DNA from: Haemophilus haemolyticus | GTDB taxonomy: Bacteria; Pseudomonadota; Gammaproteobacteria; Enterobacterales; Pasteurellaceae | Direction of reading: 5' to 3' | Length of the DNA stretch: 64,000 nucleotides | Assembly: GCF_003493605.1 (NCBI RefSeq) | Contig: NZ_QQKA01000005.1 | Coordinates: 1-64,000 of the forward strand | Shown here: piece by piece, positions 39,502 through 50,124 of the stretch | Layout of the letters: each line of letters begins with the position of its first letter | Position numbering within the stretch: the stretch's first letter is position 1 | Notes under the pieces: generated by a model | Seen by the model: only the letters and a program-made list of their open reading frames with translations | What the model was told of the DNA's origin: nothing | Database searches by the model: none | Program-made: the position numbers and the translations under genes

Positions 39502-40437
39502 ATGAACTATCTAAAAATTGCACAGGATTCCCTTTCAGTGGAAAGCAACGCACTTTTACAACTCAGCCAACGTTTAGGCGAGGATTTTAATCAAGTCGTG
39601 GATTTAATCCTTGCTTGCGAAGGACGATTAGTCATCGGCGGGATAGGGAAATCTGGTTTAATCGGTAAAAAAATGGTGGCTACCTTTGCCTCTACGGGCA
39701 CACCAAGTTTCTTTTTACATCCGACGGAAGCCTTCCACGGTGATTTAGGAATGTTGAAACCAATTGATATCGTGATGTTAATTTCCTATAGCGGTGAAAC
39801 CGATGATGTTAATAAACTGATTCCAAGTTTAAAAAATTTCGGTAATAAAATTATTGCTGTGACGAGTAACAAAAATTCCACGCTTGCACGCCATGCTGAT
39901 TATGTTTTAGACATTACTGTTGAGCGTGAAGTGTGTCCAAATAATCTCGCGCCAACAACATCCGCACTTGTCACACTAGCCCTTGGCGATGCACTTGCCG
40001 TATCGCTTATTACGGCACGCAATTTCCAACCAGCTGACTTTGCTAAATTCCATCCAGGTGGCAGTCTTGGTCGTCGTTTATTATGTAAAGTGAAAGATCA
40101 AATGCAAACTCGCCTACCAACAATTTTACCGACCACCAATTTTACAGATTGTCTGACCGTGATGAATGAAGGGCGAATGGGCGTTGCCTTAGTGATGGAA
40201 AATGAACAACTTAAAGGCATTATCACGGATGGCGATATTCGCCGTGCGCTTACAGCCAATGGTGCAGAAACGCTGAATAAAACAGCCAAAGACTTTATGA
40301 CAAGTTCACCAAAAACTATTCATCAAGACGAATTTTTATCAAAAGCAGAAGACTTTATGAAAGCGAAAAAAATTCACTCGCTAGTGGTTGTTAATGATGA
40401 AAATCACGTGGTGGGTTTAGTGGAATTTTCAAGCTAA
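39502..40437 (+). CDS. kdsD: D-arabinose-5-phosphate isomerase
   Basis: Makes arabinose 5-phosphate for Kdo, the inner-core sugar of lipooligosaccharide (KpsF/KdsD family). 311 aa from ATG 39502, chosen for TTAGGAAG upstream; the frame is open back to 39424 without such a site. SIS domain first (GGIGKSGLIGKKMVATFASTG, SYSGETDD, HPGGSLGRRL), then two CBS domains in the C-terminal third. kdsC follows within 10 bp, so two Kdo steps are coupled. Confidence 0.93.
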   Translation: MNYLKIAQDSLSVESNALLQLSQRLGEDFNQVVDLILACEGRLVIGGIGKSGLIGKKMVATFASTGTPSFFLHPTEAFHGDLGMLKPIDIVMLISYSGETDDVNKLIPSLKNFGNKIIAVTSNKNSTLARHADYVLDITVEREVCPNNLAPTTSALVTLALGDALAVSLITARNFQPADFAKFHPGGSLGRRLLCKVKDQMQTRLPTILPTTNFTDCLTVMNEGRMGVALVMENEQLKGIITDGDIRRALTANGAETLNKTAKDFMTSSPKTIHQDEFLSKAEDFMKAKKIHSLVVVNDENHVVGLVEFSS

Positions 40438-40446
40438 GGAATCCCA

Positions 40447-40989
40447 ATGCAACAAAAATTAGAAAATATTAAATTTGTCATTACTGATGTAGACGGCGTA
40501 CTCACCGATGGACAACTTCATTATGATGCCAATGGTGAAGCCATCAAAAGTTTTCACGTTCGCGATGGTTTAGGCATAAAAATGCTGATGGATGCAGGTA
40601 TTCAAGTGGCAGTACTTTCTGGTCGCGACTCCCCTATTTTACGTCGTCGCATTGCCGATCTTGGTATTAAATTATTCTTTCTTGGCAAACTTGAAAAAGA
40701 AACCGCTTGTTTTGATCTTATGAAACAAGCAGGCGCCACTGCCGATCAGACCGCTTATATTGGCGATGATAGCGTAGATCTCCCCGCCTTTGCAGCGTGT
40801 GGAACTTCTTTTACTGTGGCTGATGCCCCTATTTATGTAAAGAATACTGTTGATCATGTACTTTCTACTAATGGAGGAAAAGGAGCATTCCGTGAAATGT
40901 CCGATATGATTTTACAGGCACAGGGAAAATCTTCTGTGTTTGATAGCGCCCAAGGTTTCCTGAAATCAGTGAAAAATATGGGGCAGTAA
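40447..40989 (+). CDS. kdsC: 3-deoxy-D-manno-octulosonate-8-phosphate phosphatase
   Basis: HAD phosphatase releasing Kdo. 180 aa. Catalytic motif DVDGVLTDG at about residues 15-23, LSGRDSPILRRR, and IGDDSVDLPAF with the magnesium aspartates. C0-type HAD with only a small cap, acting as a tetramer. AAGGAATCCC precedes the ATG. Confidence 0.95.
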   Translation: MQQKLENIKFVITDVDGVLTDGQLHYDANGEAIKSFHVRDGLGIKMLMDAGIQVAVLSGRDSPILRRRIADLGIKLFFLGKLEKETACFDLMKQAGATADQTAYIGDDSVDLPAFAACGTSFTVADAPIYVKNTVDHVLSTNGGKGAFREMSDMILQAQGKSSVFDSAQGFLKSVKNMGQ

Positions 40990-41025
40990 TAACTCATTCG
41001 TCAATATTATTGCCTAATAAAAAAT

Positions 41026-41081
41026 AAAGTGCGGTAAATTTTCAAGGAGTTTTAAAATCTCTCAAAAATCAACCGCACTTT
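41026..41081. terminator. Paired uptake-signal hairpin between kdsC and yccS
   Basis: AAAGTGCGGT (41026-41035) and ACCGCACTTT (41072-41081) with an inner partial repeat, between convergent genes. Confidence 0.55.
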
Positions 41082-41107
41082 TATCTTTATAACGCCCCCC
41101 ATACTCT

Positions 41108-43243
41108 TTAACAAGACTCTTTCCTAAAATACTCATAGAACTGCGGTAAGAGTTGCGTAATCAAATTCAATTGTTGATACGGCAAACTAAAAACGGCGCG
41201 TTCTTCTGCGGTCATCTCTTGTTTTTCTAATTCTTTTAAATGTATTTCGATACTTTCTTGCTGTTGGTTAAAAATAGCTTCAGGTATTTCTTCAATATGT
41301 TCGAAGGTATAGATAATTTTCTTTGCCACGGGATAAAAACCAGATAAAAACTGTGCGGTCTGTTGCAAATTTTTCATTCTGTCGCGATAAGCTCCCAGTG
41401 CTGAAATATAGCTTAATAGAGAATAATTAAGTTTGAGTAAATCAAAGCCTTTTTGTAAATATGCCTTATATTTAACTGGCTCATTATTCATATTGGAAAG
41501 AGTTGTACTCAGTGCGGCTGCATATTGATGTGCATTGCGACGTGCTATGCGATATTTAAGATCATCACTTTTACCAAATTGCAATTGGCTAATAATATGC
41601 AATAAATACACCGCATCACTGCGTAGTGCTTGATGACTCACTTTATCAAGTTGCAAATATTTCCAATCTGGCCATAAGTAAGATACTGCAAACCATGAAA
41701 TCGCGGCACCAAGCAAAGTATCGAGTAAACGAGGCATTAGTGCGGCTGCCGTATCGAATCCCATGACATCAAAACTCAGCAATACTTGTAGTGTGATGAA
41801 AAAGGTCGAGAAACTGTAATTATTACTGCGGAAGAAAAAGAACAAAGTACTTGTAAGCACCACAAGACCTAGTTTTAATTCTAAGGTTGGATTTAAATAA
41901 GGTAATAGTGACCCCACCACTACGCCTAATATCGTGCCAATAATGCGCTGACGTAAACGTACTTTAGTTGCAGAATAGTTTGGCTGACACACAAATACAG
42001 TGGTCAATAAAATCCAATAACCAAGATTAAATTGGAAAAACTCAACAATGGCACAGCACAGAAATACCACAATAGATAATCGTACCGCATGTCGGAACAA
42101 CTGTGACTCAAAAGTAAAATGGCTAAAAATCACCGCACTTATATTTTTTAACCCCGTGATCTGTTCCGTATGAATTTGAGCCAACTGTTCGGTATCCGTC
42201 GTTTCTTGTCCCAACTGGCGAAGTTGCCAGTTGATGCTTTGTAAATTATCTAACAAGGTTTGAATATCAATCAGTTCATCTTGATCATTAAGATGTTGTG
42301 TTCGATACAGTTCAAAGGAATGCAAGGTGCCTAAAAGTGCACGTTCGACACGTTCATTAAAATGATAAGGTTTATTTTCACGCAAACTCGCCGTAATTTC
42401 TTTACACGATTGTGCTTGTAGCTCTAACAAACGTTGAATACGGAAAATCAAATCTGTATTTTTTAGTTTTTCCGTTATTTGTTGATAATCAAAATGCGTA
42501 GAATTGGCGCGCTCATGAATGTCTTGCGCGGCAAAATAGTAACGTAACATTCTCTGGGTACGAGGATGGCGATGTTGTCCTCTAATACGATAAAAAAGTG
42601 CAGTGCGAACAATATTAAATGCCGTGACAACATTCGCATTTTTCATCGCAAAATTGAGGTGTTTTTTTTCAATCTCAGCTACTTCGTCAGGATCAAAAAA
42701 ACAGGATTTGGTATCTAAATATTCTCCCAACGCACAAAACGCTTTAGCGACACTTTCTTGCACGGGGCGATTTGGGAAAAACAGGTAAACAATCAGAGTC
42801 ACCACGCTATACAGCAAGGTACCGCATAAAATCATTACAGGGTTAATAAACCATACATTTCCTTCTGGCACATAAGTCAGCGTGGTATAAAGCGCAACCA
42901 CTAATGAACCAAACGCAATGGTGCTATAACGCTGCCCCACGGCGCCAATCATGGTGAAAATAAATGTCAGCACCGTCATTAACACAATATATTTAATAGG
43001 CTTACCGATATGTAACTGCACAATAAAGGAAGAAATAGAAAAGGCAATAAGGGTAAAAAATACGTTTTTCAATCGTCCAGTTAAACGGTTATCCAAATCC
43101 ACTAAACCGCCTGCAATAATGCCGAGAATCAAAGGCATTGATTGCGAAGAAATATCAAAAGCCCATATTCCCACTGCCGCAATATTTACGGCAATAAAAA
43201 CAGGAATCGCAGCGATTACTTTGGCATTTAACCGAATATTCAT
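41108..43243 (-). CDS. yccS: FUSC-family inner-membrane transporter (YccS type)
   Basis: 711-aa protein of the YccS/YhfK group. Two membrane blocks, each of several helices (about residues 10-165 and 380-510), each followed by a soluble helical region. ANIAAVGIWAFDISSQSMPLI begins the first block and GYWILLTTVFVCQPNYSATKVRLRQR marks the FUSC core. Related proteins are thought to export aromatic acids or polyamines, but the substrate is not known. The next gene upstream on the strand (YccT-like) is separated by a hairpin. Confidence 0.85.
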   Translation of the reverse strand: MNIRLNAKVIAAIPVFIAVNIAAVGIWAFDISSQSMPLILGIIAGGLVDLDNRLTGRLKNVFFTLIAFSISSFIVQLHIGKPIKYIVLMTVLTFIFTMIGAVGQRYSTIAFGSLVVALYTTLTYVPEGNVWFINPVMILCGTLLYSVVTLIVYLFFPNRPVQESVAKAFCALGEYLDTKSCFFDPDEVAEIEKKHLNFAMKNANVVTAFNIVRTALFYRIRGQHRHPRTQRMLRYYFAAQDIHERANSTHFDYQQITEKLKNTDLIFRIQRLLELQAQSCKEITASLRENKPYHFNERVERALLGTLHSFELYRTQHLNDQDELIDIQTLLDNLQSINWQLRQLGQETTDTEQLAQIHTEQITGLKNISAVIFSHFTFESQLFRHAVRLSIVVFLCCAIVEFFQFNLGYWILLTTVFVCQPNYSATKVRLRQRIIGTILGVVVGSLLPYLNPTLELKLGLVVLTSTLFFFFRSNNYSFSTFFITLQVLLSFDVMGFDTAAALMPRLLDTLLGAAISWFAVSYLWPDWKYLQLDKVSHQALRSDAVYLLHIISQLQFGKSDDLKYRIARRNAHQYAAALSTTLSNMNNEPVKYKAYLQKGFDLLKLNYSLLSYISALGAYRDRMKNLQQTAQFLSGFYPVAKKIIYTFEHIEEIPEAIFNQQQESIEIHLKELEKQEMTAEERAVFSLPYQQLNLITQLLPQFYEYFRKESC

Positions 43244-43264
43244 TTCAAATCCTTATCAAAATAG

Positions 43265-43293
43265 AAAAGTGAGCAACAAGGCTCACTTTTTAT
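43265..43293. terminator. Terminator between the YccT-like gene and yccS
   Basis: AAAAGTGAGC (43265-43274), loop of six, GCTCACTTTT (43281-43290). On the minus strand it ends the YccT-like gene; yccS begins about 20 bases later. Confidence 0.7.
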
Positions 43294-43310
43294 TGTATGA
43301 AGTGCGGTAA

Positions 43311-43979
43311 TTATTTATGGGATTTTGCCCAATTTAAGAAACGTGTTTGAGTTTCTTTATCAGCTTGTTGGAACCAATATTGAAGCTGTTGCTCTGCAAC
43401 GTTTTCACCTTGAACAACCACTTTACCTTTATTCGCTTTTGCATTGCTTGCTGGAGTAGCGATCATTGGGCTAGCAGCTGTGGTTGCAGCAAATGCAGAA
43501 ACAGATGCGGTTGCACCAGAGGCATTATATTCAGCAAGATCATTCACCACATTAGCACTTGGGAATAAACCTTCTTGTTTTAACACATCCACTTTTGCTG
43601 AAAGCGTATTGCCTGATTTTGTTTTCACGCTAATGCTTGGCATTTCATTGAATTTATCGCTTTCAGAACGACTACGAATAACTGGCGCCGAAATAACAAG
43701 ATCCTCTGCATTGCCTTGGAATGTGACGATTACAGGGTTAGATTCAAAAAGGGTTTGGCTAGATCCAGAACCAATAATTTCACTTAAACGAACAACAACC
43801 TGATGGTTTTGGGTGTCATTCACAGCAAAGGTTTTAGTATCCTTCGTAAGAGATTTAGATGCCTTTTGACCATCAATTGCTAAAAGCTCAAGGTTAGATG
43901 AAGTAGAAACCATGCCAGCAAAAGTCGCTGTGCTAGCACATAATGTTGCAAGACCTAATACAACAGCACGTAATTTCAT
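43311..43979 (-). CDS. Exported DUF2057 protein (YccT/CsgI-like)
   Basis: 222 aa with a signal peptide (MKLRAVVLGLATLCASTATFA, cleavage near residue 21). The body begins SSNLELLAIDGQKASKSL, typical of the YccT family. The family member CsgI of Salmonella inhibits curli, but Haemophilus has no curli system here, so the role must differ. A C-terminal helical part (QYWFQQADKETQTRFLNWAK) ends it. GGAGC precedes the ATG. The 200-bp gap to sohB is AT-rich and must hold both promoters; I could not assign them. Confidence 0.8.
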   Translation of the reverse strand: MKLRAVVLGLATLCASTATFAGMVSTSSNLELLAIDGQKASKSLTKDTKTFAVNDTQNHQVVVRLSEIIGSGSSQTLFESNPVIVTFQGNAEDLVISAPVIRSRSESDKFNEMPSISVKTKSGNTLSAKVDVLKQEGLFPSANVVNDLAEYNASGATASVSAFAATTAASPMIATPASNAKANKGKVVVQGENVAEQQLQYWFQQADKETQTRFLNWAKSHK

Positions 43980-44179
43980 AATTGCTCCTTTGGTATAAAT
44001 GAAATTCTTGCCTATGCTATTCTAAATCAGGAAAAATGAAAATAAAAAAGTGAGAATTGGTTTAAAAACCTTTGTTGTAATAGCACAAATACTCACAATA
44101 TTTTATCATATTGATGTCTAGCCTAGTCACAACTAGTAAAAAGCACAATGTAATCTATTAAATATCAATAGGAGTAACA

Positions 44180-45241
44180 ATGTTAAACGATATTTTAACT
44201 GGCTATGGAATTTTTATTCTGGAAATTTTGACAATTTTATTACTCATTCTTGCTATTGTTGGTTTGATGATTTCTTATCGCCAACATAACAAATCTAAAG
44301 CCGGAGAATTAGAAATTAAAGATTTATCTGAAGAATTTGATCATCAAGTTCGTGTTTTGCGTGATTTTAATCTTTCTGAAGAAGAACTAAAACAGCAAGC
44401 TAAAGCGGAGAAAAAAGCTGAAAAACAAAAGGTTAAAAAACGTAAAGAGAAATTAAAAAAAGGTGAAACCTTAGATGACGAAAAGAAAAGCTGTGTGTAT
44501 GTCTTAGATTTTCATGGCGATATTTCAGCATCAGAAACGACCGCACTTCGAGAAGAAATTTCAGCAATTTTAAATGTCGCAAAACCAGAAGATGAAGTAT
44601 TGCTGCGTTTAGAAAGCCCGGGCGGTATTGTTCATGATTATGGATTGGCAGCATCTCAGTTGTCTCGTTTGAAACAAAAAGGCATAAAATTAACCATCGC
44701 TGTAGATAAGGTTGCAGCAAGTGGCGGTTATATGATGGCTTGTGTAGCAGATAAAATTGTATCTGCGCCTTTTGCTGTTATTGGTTCTATTGGGGTAGTT
44801 GCTCAAATTCCAAATATTCATCGACTATTGAAAAAACACGATGTGGATGTAGATGTGATGACTGCTGGTGAGTTTAAACGCACAGTAACTGTATTAGGTG
44901 AGAATACCGAAAAAGGCAAACAAAAATTTCAACAAGAGTTGGAAGAAACACATCAATTATTTAAACAATTCGTCTCACAGAATCGCCCTTGTGTAGATAT
45001 TGATAAAATTGCCACAGGGGAACATTGGTTTGGTCAACAAGCAATCGACTTAAAATTAGTCGATGAAATTTCAACCAGTGATGATTTAATTTTGGAAAAA
45101 ATGAAAGAAAAACATGTGTTAAGTGTGAAATATCGATTAAAAAAATCATTGATCAAAAAATTAGGTCATCAAGCTGAAGAAAGCGCGGTAAATATTATTC
45201 ATCGTTATACCACAAAGCAGTCAAATGATTTTATACGCTAA
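44180..45241 (+). CDS. sohB: SohB-type S49 family serine protease
   Basis: Membrane-anchored periplasm-facing peptidase related to signal peptide peptidase A. 353 aa. An N-terminal membrane helix (residues 11-33), then a Lys/Glu-rich linker (QQAKAEKKAEKQKVKKRKEK), then the S49 domain with LRLESPGG, the nucleophile Ser in AASGGYMMA, and the catalytic Lys region FKRTVTV. AGGAG precedes the ATG. A weak hairpin (AAGGCAA/TTGCCTT, 45303-45320) follows. Confidence 0.9.
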   Translation: MLNDILTGYGIFILEILTILLLILAIVGLMISYRQHNKSKAGELEIKDLSEEFDHQVRVLRDFNLSEEELKQQAKAEKKAEKQKVKKRKEKLKKGETLDDEKKSCVYVLDFHGDISASETTALREEISAILNVAKPEDEVLLRLESPGGIVHDYGLAASQLSRLKQKGIKLTIAVDKVAASGGYMMACVADKIVSAPFAVIGSIGVVAQIPNIHRLLKKHDVDVDVMTAGEFKRTVTVLGENTEKGKQKFQQELEETHQLFKQFVSQNRPCVDIDKIATGEHWFGQQAIDLKLVDEISTSDDLILEKMKEKHVLSVKYRLKKSLIKKLGHQAEESAVNIIHRYTTKQSNDFIR

Positions 45242-45421
45242 AATAGATACCTTTACATTACTTTACAAAAAAGAAAGCTAGTTCACTAATTTTAGTATTT
45301 ACAAGGCAATTTTTTGCCTTTAGTATGTGCGACCAAAGCTTTTACAGTTTTATAATATTTAATTCGTGAAGTTTAGTTATCCTCTTTCCGAATAGTTATT
45401 GACAAATAAAAGGTAAAACAA

Positions 45422-46276
45422 ATGAAATTATCTCATATTTTATTATCAAGTATTGCTATTGCAACTGTTGCCGCCTGTGGCAACTTAAGCAAAGTGACTG
45501 ACGCAGGTACCCCAGAATATAAAGACGTAAAGGGCGAACAAGTTCCTCAATTAGTATGGCCTAAAATTGATTCTGCAACTTTTAACCATGATGGTAGTCA
45601 ATTTGGTACTTGGCCAAACTGGGATAATGTACGCATGATTGAAAATGGCATGAACAAAGACCAAATTCGTCAATTAATTGGTGATCCACACTTTACTGAA
45701 GGCTTGTATGGTGTATCTGAATGGGATTATGTATTCAATTATCGTGAAAACGGTACCCACAAAATTTGTCAATATAAAGTATTATTTGACAAAAATCACA
45801 ATGCGCAAAGTTTCTTCTGGTATCCAAACGGTTGTAACGGTAATTCAGCCTTCAATTTGAGTGGTGACTTCTTATTTGATTTTAACAAAGATACTTTAAC
45901 AGCTCAGGGTAAGAAAATAGTTGATAGTGTTGCATCTCAATTAAAATCTACTGGTGTTAAAGAAGTTAAAGTTGCTGGTTACACTGACCGTTTAGGTTCT
46001 GATTCTTACAACTTAGAACTATCTCAACATCGTGCAAATAATGTAAAAAATCGTTTAGTTGAAAAGGGTATTACGGCTCAAATAACCGCAATAGGCTATG
46101 GTAAAAACCCACAAATAAAATCTTGTAATGAAGTTTCTCAAGGACAAGCATTAAAAGATTGCTTACGCCCTAATCGTCGTGTTGAAATCACTGCCTCTGG
46201 TTCTGAATTAAAACTACAAGAAGGTGGAAAATCTAACGGTGGTACTCAAGGTCCAGTAAAACTATACCAAAAATAA
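45422..46276 (+). CDS. Lipoprotein with BamE/SmpA-like and OmpA-like domains
   Basis: 284 aa. The signal sequence ends in the lipobox VAAC (Cys at 19). The middle part (GMNKDQIRQLIGDPHFTEGLYGVSEWDYVFNYR) has the BamE/OmlA fold signature. The C-terminal part (about 145-262) is OmpA-like, with FDFNKDTL, VAGYTDRLGSDSYNLELSQHRA and NRRVEI, the peptidoglycan-binding pattern. So it likely sits in the outer membrane and holds the cell wall. Single gene; a perfect 16-bp-stem terminator follows. The 180-bp upstream gap contains TATAAT at 45351 but no convincing -35. Confidence 0.8.
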   Translation: MKLSHILLSSIAIATVAACGNLSKVTDAGTPEYKDVKGEQVPQLVWPKIDSATFNHDGSQFGTWPNWDNVRMIENGMNKDQIRQLIGDPHFTEGLYGVSEWDYVFNYRENGTHKICQYKVLFDKNHNAQSFFWYPNGCNGNSAFNLSGDFLFDFNKDTLTAQGKKIVDSVASQLKSTGVKEVKVAGYTDRLGSDSYNLELSQHRANNVKNRLVEKGITAQITAIGYGKNPQIKSCNEVSQGQALKDCLRPNRRVEITASGSELKLQEGGKSNGGTQGPVKLYQK

Positions 46277-46343
46277 TTGATATAGAACGTCAAATAGTAT
46301 TCTACTCACATAAATCAAGTTGAGTACTGTTAATCCAAATATT

Positions 46344-46382
46344 GCGCAGCTAATCATTTAAATGATTAGCTGCGCTTTTTTA
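46344..46382 (+). terminator. Terminator with a perfect 32-bp palindrome
   Basis: GCGCAGCTAATCATTT (46344-46359) is the exact complement of 46360-46375, followed by TTTTTTAT. Strong terminator of the BamE/OmpA lipoprotein gene. Confidence 0.85.
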
Positions 46383-46442
46383 TTCATATCTAACAAAACG
46401 TGAAAATCTCTATTTTCTCTTTCTCCTACCCCAAATTTTCTA

Positions 46443-47078
<636 letters not shown>

Positions 47079-47082
47079 TAAA

Positions 47083-47166
47083 ATGATCTATCTTTTAATG
47101 GCTATTACCATTTTGATTTTATTTATTGGGTTCTCTCAGTATTTTTCAGGAACAAGAAAGAAATAA
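47083..47166 (+). CDS. 27-residue single-helix membrane mini-protein between rnfA and rnfB
   Basis: A 27-codon frame fills the gap between rnfA and rnfB. The protein begins [17 protein letters not shown] and ends [10 protein letters not shown]: one hydrophobic helix, then a basic tail, predicting N-out / C-in. It starts 4 bases after the rnfA stop, and its TAA overlaps the rnfB ATG (TAATG). There is no clear Shine-Dalgarno of its own, so translation would rely on coupling with rnfA. Function unknown; its place suggests a small RNF subunit or a translational linker. I do not know it as an annotated RNF subunit. Confidence 0.6.
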   Translation: MIYLLMAITILILFIGFSQYFSGTRKK

Positions 47167-47747
47167 TGACCCTTCTATTCATCATAATCACTTTACTCGC
47201 TTTAATTTTCGGTGCGATTTTAGGCTTTGCTTCACTTAAACTCAAAGTTGAAGCCGATCCCATTGTGGAAAAAATAGACTCTATTTTGCCACAAAGCCAA
47301 TGTGGACAATGTGGTTATCCTGGATGTAAACCATACGCTGAAGCTATTTGCAATGGAGATGAAATCACAAAATGTATTCCTGGTGGTCAACCTACCATCG
47401 TAAAAATTGCAGAGATTTTAGGGGTTGATGTGCCAGCTATGGACGGTGTAGAAGAACCTATCGAGAAAGTCGCTTTTATTGATGAAAATATGTGTATTGG
47501 CTGCACAAAATGCATTCAAGCCTGTCCTGTTGATGCCATTATTGGTACAAATAAATTCATGCATACGATCATTCCAGATCTCTGTACTGGTTGTGAACTT
47601 TGCGTTGCGCCCTGCCCAACAGATTGTATCTCAATGATTCCCGTGAAAAAAAATATCGATAATTGGGATTGGAAGTTTGATGCAAAATTAGTCATTCCAG
47701 TAATGAATATAAATGGCACTGAGAAAAAATTGGTTGTGGGGGAATAA
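47166..47747 (+). CDS. rnfB: RNF complex ferredoxin subunit B
   Basis: Electron-entry subunit of RNF. 193 aa. N-terminal membrane helix, then a four-Cys Fe-S motif [16 protein letters not shown], and a two-[4Fe-4S] ferredoxin module ([32 protein letters not shown]). Its start overlaps the stop of the 27-aa gene by one base. Confidence 0.95.
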   Translation: MTLLFIIITLLALIFGAILGFASLKLKVEADPIVEKIDSILPQSQCGQCGYPGCKPYAEAICNGDEITKCIPGGQPTIVKIAEILGVDVPAMDGVEEPIEKVAFIDENMCIGCTKCIQACPVDAIIGTNKFMHTIIPDLCTGCELCVAPCPTDCISMIPVKKNIDNWDWKFDAKLVIPVMNINGTEKKLVVGE

Positions 47748-50120
47748 ATGGCGGACGTATTATCTCGTTTCAATTCCGGTAAATTATGGGATTTCAAAGG
47801 TGGCATTCATCCGCCTGAAATGAAATCACAATCTAATTCGCAACCATTACGTCATCACCCTTTAGTCACGGATTTTTACATTCCTCTTAAACAGCACGCA
47901 GGAACAACAGGTAACCTTTTAGTAAAGGAAGGCGATTACGTATTAAAAGGTCAACCTTTAACGCAAGGCGATGGCTTGCGTATGCTACCCGTTCATGCGC
48001 CAACTTCAGGCACAATTAAATCGATTAAACCTCATGTCGCTGCACATCCGTCTGGTCTTGATGAACTTGCAATTCATTTGCAAGCGGATGGATTAGATCA
48101 ATGGCTAAAGCGTAATCCTATTGACGATTTTTTGACACTCTCGCCAGAACAACTCATTAACAAAATCTATCAAGCTGGTATAGCTGGCTTGGGCGGTGCA
48201 GTGTTTCCAACTGCTGCTAAAATTCAATCAGCAGAGAAAAAAGTTAAACTCTTAATTATCAATGGTGCAGAATGTGAGCCTTATATCACTTGTGATGATC
48301 GTCTTATGCGTGAACGCGCCGATGAAATCATAGAAGGCATTCGTATTTTGCGTTATATCCTACGACCTGAAAACGTAGTCATCGCCATTGAAGATAACAA
48401 ACCTGAAGCAATAGAGGTAATTCGTAAAGCGCTACAAGGAGCAAATGACATTAGCGTTCGCGTGATCCCAACAAAATATCCTTCGGGTGCCGCAAAACAG
48501 CTTATTTATTTGCTTACAGGAATGGAAGTGCCAAGTGGTGCGCGTTCTTCTAGTATTGGCGTACTGATGCATAATGTTGGTACAGCCTTTGCAATTAAAA
48601 GAGCGGTTATAAATGACGAACCTTTAATTGAACGTGTCGTCACCCTTACTGGTGATAAAATTCCTGAAAAAGGTAATTATTGGGTCCGACTTGGTACACC
48701 AATTTCTCAAGTATTGACGCACGCTGGCTATCAGTTTGATGAGCGTTATCCAGTGTTTGCAGGCGGCCCGATGATGGGATTGGAACTTTCCAATCTCAAT
48801 GCACCAGTGACAAAAATTGTCAACTGCTTGCTTGCACCAGACTATTTTGAATATGCAGAACCAGAGCCTGAACAAGCTTGTATTCGCTGTTCTAGCTGTT
48901 CTGATGCCTGCCCAGTTAACTTGATGCCACAGCAACTCTACTGGTTTGCGCGTAGTGAAGATCACAAAAAATCGGAAGAATACGCCCTAAAAGATTGTAT
49001 CGAGTGTGGGATTTGCGCCTATGTATGCCCAAGCCATATTCCGCTGATTCAGTATTTCCGCCAAGAAAAAGCAAAAATTTGGCAAATAAAAGAAAAACAG
49101 AAAAAATCAGATGAAGCTAAAATTCGCTTTGAAGCGAAACAAGCGCGAATGGAATGTGAAGAACAAGAGCGTAAAGCACGTTCACAACGTGCAGCAGAAG
49201 CACGTCGAGAAGAATTAGCGCAAACCAAAGGTGAAGATCCTGTTAAAGCAGCGCTAGAACGCTTGAAAGCGAAAAAAGCCAATGAAATAGAATCAATACA
49301 AGTTAAAACGATTACCTCGGAAAAAGGTGAAGTTTTACCTGATAACACGGATTTAATGGCACAACGTAAAGCTCGTCGTCTGGCTCGTCAGCAAGCGGAA
49401 TCTCAAGTCGAAAACCAAGAACAACAAACTCAACCAACCGATGCGAAAAAAGCAGCAGTTGCAGCCGCACTTGCTCGAGCAAAAGCGAAAAAACTTGCAC
49501 AAGCAAATGAAACCGCTAAATCAGTCTCAAATACTCAAACCGTAGAAAGTGCGGTAGAAAAAACAGACGAAAATTCAACCGCACTTGATCCGAAAAAAGC
49601 GGCGGTAGCTGCAGCCATTGCCCGAGCAAAAGCAAAAAAACTTGCACAAGCGGGAACAACAGAATCAGTTCCAAGCACTCAAGCCGTAGAAAGTGCGGTA
49701 GAAAAAACAAAAGAAAATTCAACCGCACTTGATCCGAAAAAAGCGGCGGTAGCTGCGGCTATTGCTCGTGCAAAAGCAAAAAAACTTGCTCAAGTAAATG
49801 GAACAACAGAATCAGTTACAAGCACTCAAGCCATAGAAAGTGTGGTAGAAAAAACAGAAGAAAATTCAACCGCACTTGACCCGAAAAAAGCGGCGGTAGC
49901 TGCAGCGATTGCTCGAGCAAAAGCAAAAAAACTTGCTCAAGTGAATGGAACTACAGAATCAGTTTCAAGCACTCAAGCCGTAGAAAGTGCAGTAGAAAAA
50001 ACAGAAGAAAATTCAACCGCACTTGACCCTAAAAAAGCAGCCGTAGCCGCCGCCATTGCTCGGGCAAAAGCGAAGAAACTGGCAAAAACACAAGCAACAT
50101 TAGAAAATAATCAGGAATAA
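47748..50120 (+). CDS. rnfC: RNF complex subunit C with repeat-rich C-terminus
   Basis: Peripheral NADH/FMN and Fe-S subunit. 790 aa. Core (about 1-450) with [33 protein letters not shown] and two cluster motifs [12 protein letters not shown] and [12 protein letters not shown]. The rest is an extension: a charged helical linker, then tandem repeats of 48-49 residues built on [21 protein letters not shown] and ending in ESAVEKT..NSTAL. Four full copies and a fifth partial one are present. The DNA of each copy carries uptake signals in both orientations. rnfC follows rnfB directly. Confidence 0.95.
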   Translation: MADVLSRFNSGKLWDFKGGIHPPEMKSQSNSQPLRHHPLVTDFYIPLKQHAGTTGNLLVKEGDYVLKGQPLTQGDGLRMLPVHAPTSGTIKSIKPHVAAHPSGLDELAIHLQADGLDQWLKRNPIDDFLTLSPEQLINKIYQAGIAGLGGAVFPTAAKIQSAEKKVKLLIINGAECEPYITCDDRLMRERADEIIEGIRILRYILRPENVVIAIEDNKPEAIEVIRKALQGANDISVRVIPTKYPSGAAKQLIYLLTGMEVPSGARSSSIGVLMHNVGTAFAIKRAVINDEPLIERVVTLTGDKIPEKGNYWVRLGTPISQVLTHAGYQFDERYPVFAGGPMMGLELSNLNAPVTKIVNCLLAPDYFEYAEPEPEQACIRCSSCSDACPVNLMPQQLYWFARSEDHKKSEEYALKDCIECGICAYVCPSHIPLIQYFRQEKAKIWQIKEKQKKSDEAKIRFEAKQARMECEEQERKARSQRAAEARREELAQTKGEDPVKAALERLKAKKANEIESIQVKTITSEKGEVLPDNTDLMAQRKARRLARQQAESQVENQEQQTQPTDAKKAAVAAALARAKAKKLAQANETAKSVSNTQTVESAVEKTDENSTALDPKKAAVAAAIARAKAKKLAQAGTTESVPSTQAVESAVEKTKENSTALDPKKAAVAAAIARAKAKKLAQVNGTTESVTSTQAIESVVEKTEENSTALDPKKAAVAAAIARAKAKKLAQVNGTTESVSSTQAVESAVEKTEENSTALDPKKAAVAAAIARAKAKKLAKTQATLENNQE
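49440..50120 (+). repeat. Tandem repeats of 144-147 bp in the 3' part of rnfC
   Basis: Repeat starts (codon for Asp of DPKKAA or DAKKAA) are at 49440, 49587, 49731, 49878 and 50025, giving units of 147, 144, 147 and 147 bp. Most units contain AAGTGCGGT (in ESAVE) and ACCGCACTT (in STAL) about 24-30 bases apart. Units are near-identical in protein and close in DNA, so copy number probably varies between strains by recombination. Confidence 0.85.
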
Positions 50121-50124
50121 AATA

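Noticed and set aside
48624-49728. Several minus-strand frames opposite rnfC
   Set aside because: They mirror the repeat-rich codons of rnfC, have Leu/Phe-rich products without family features and no ribosome sites.
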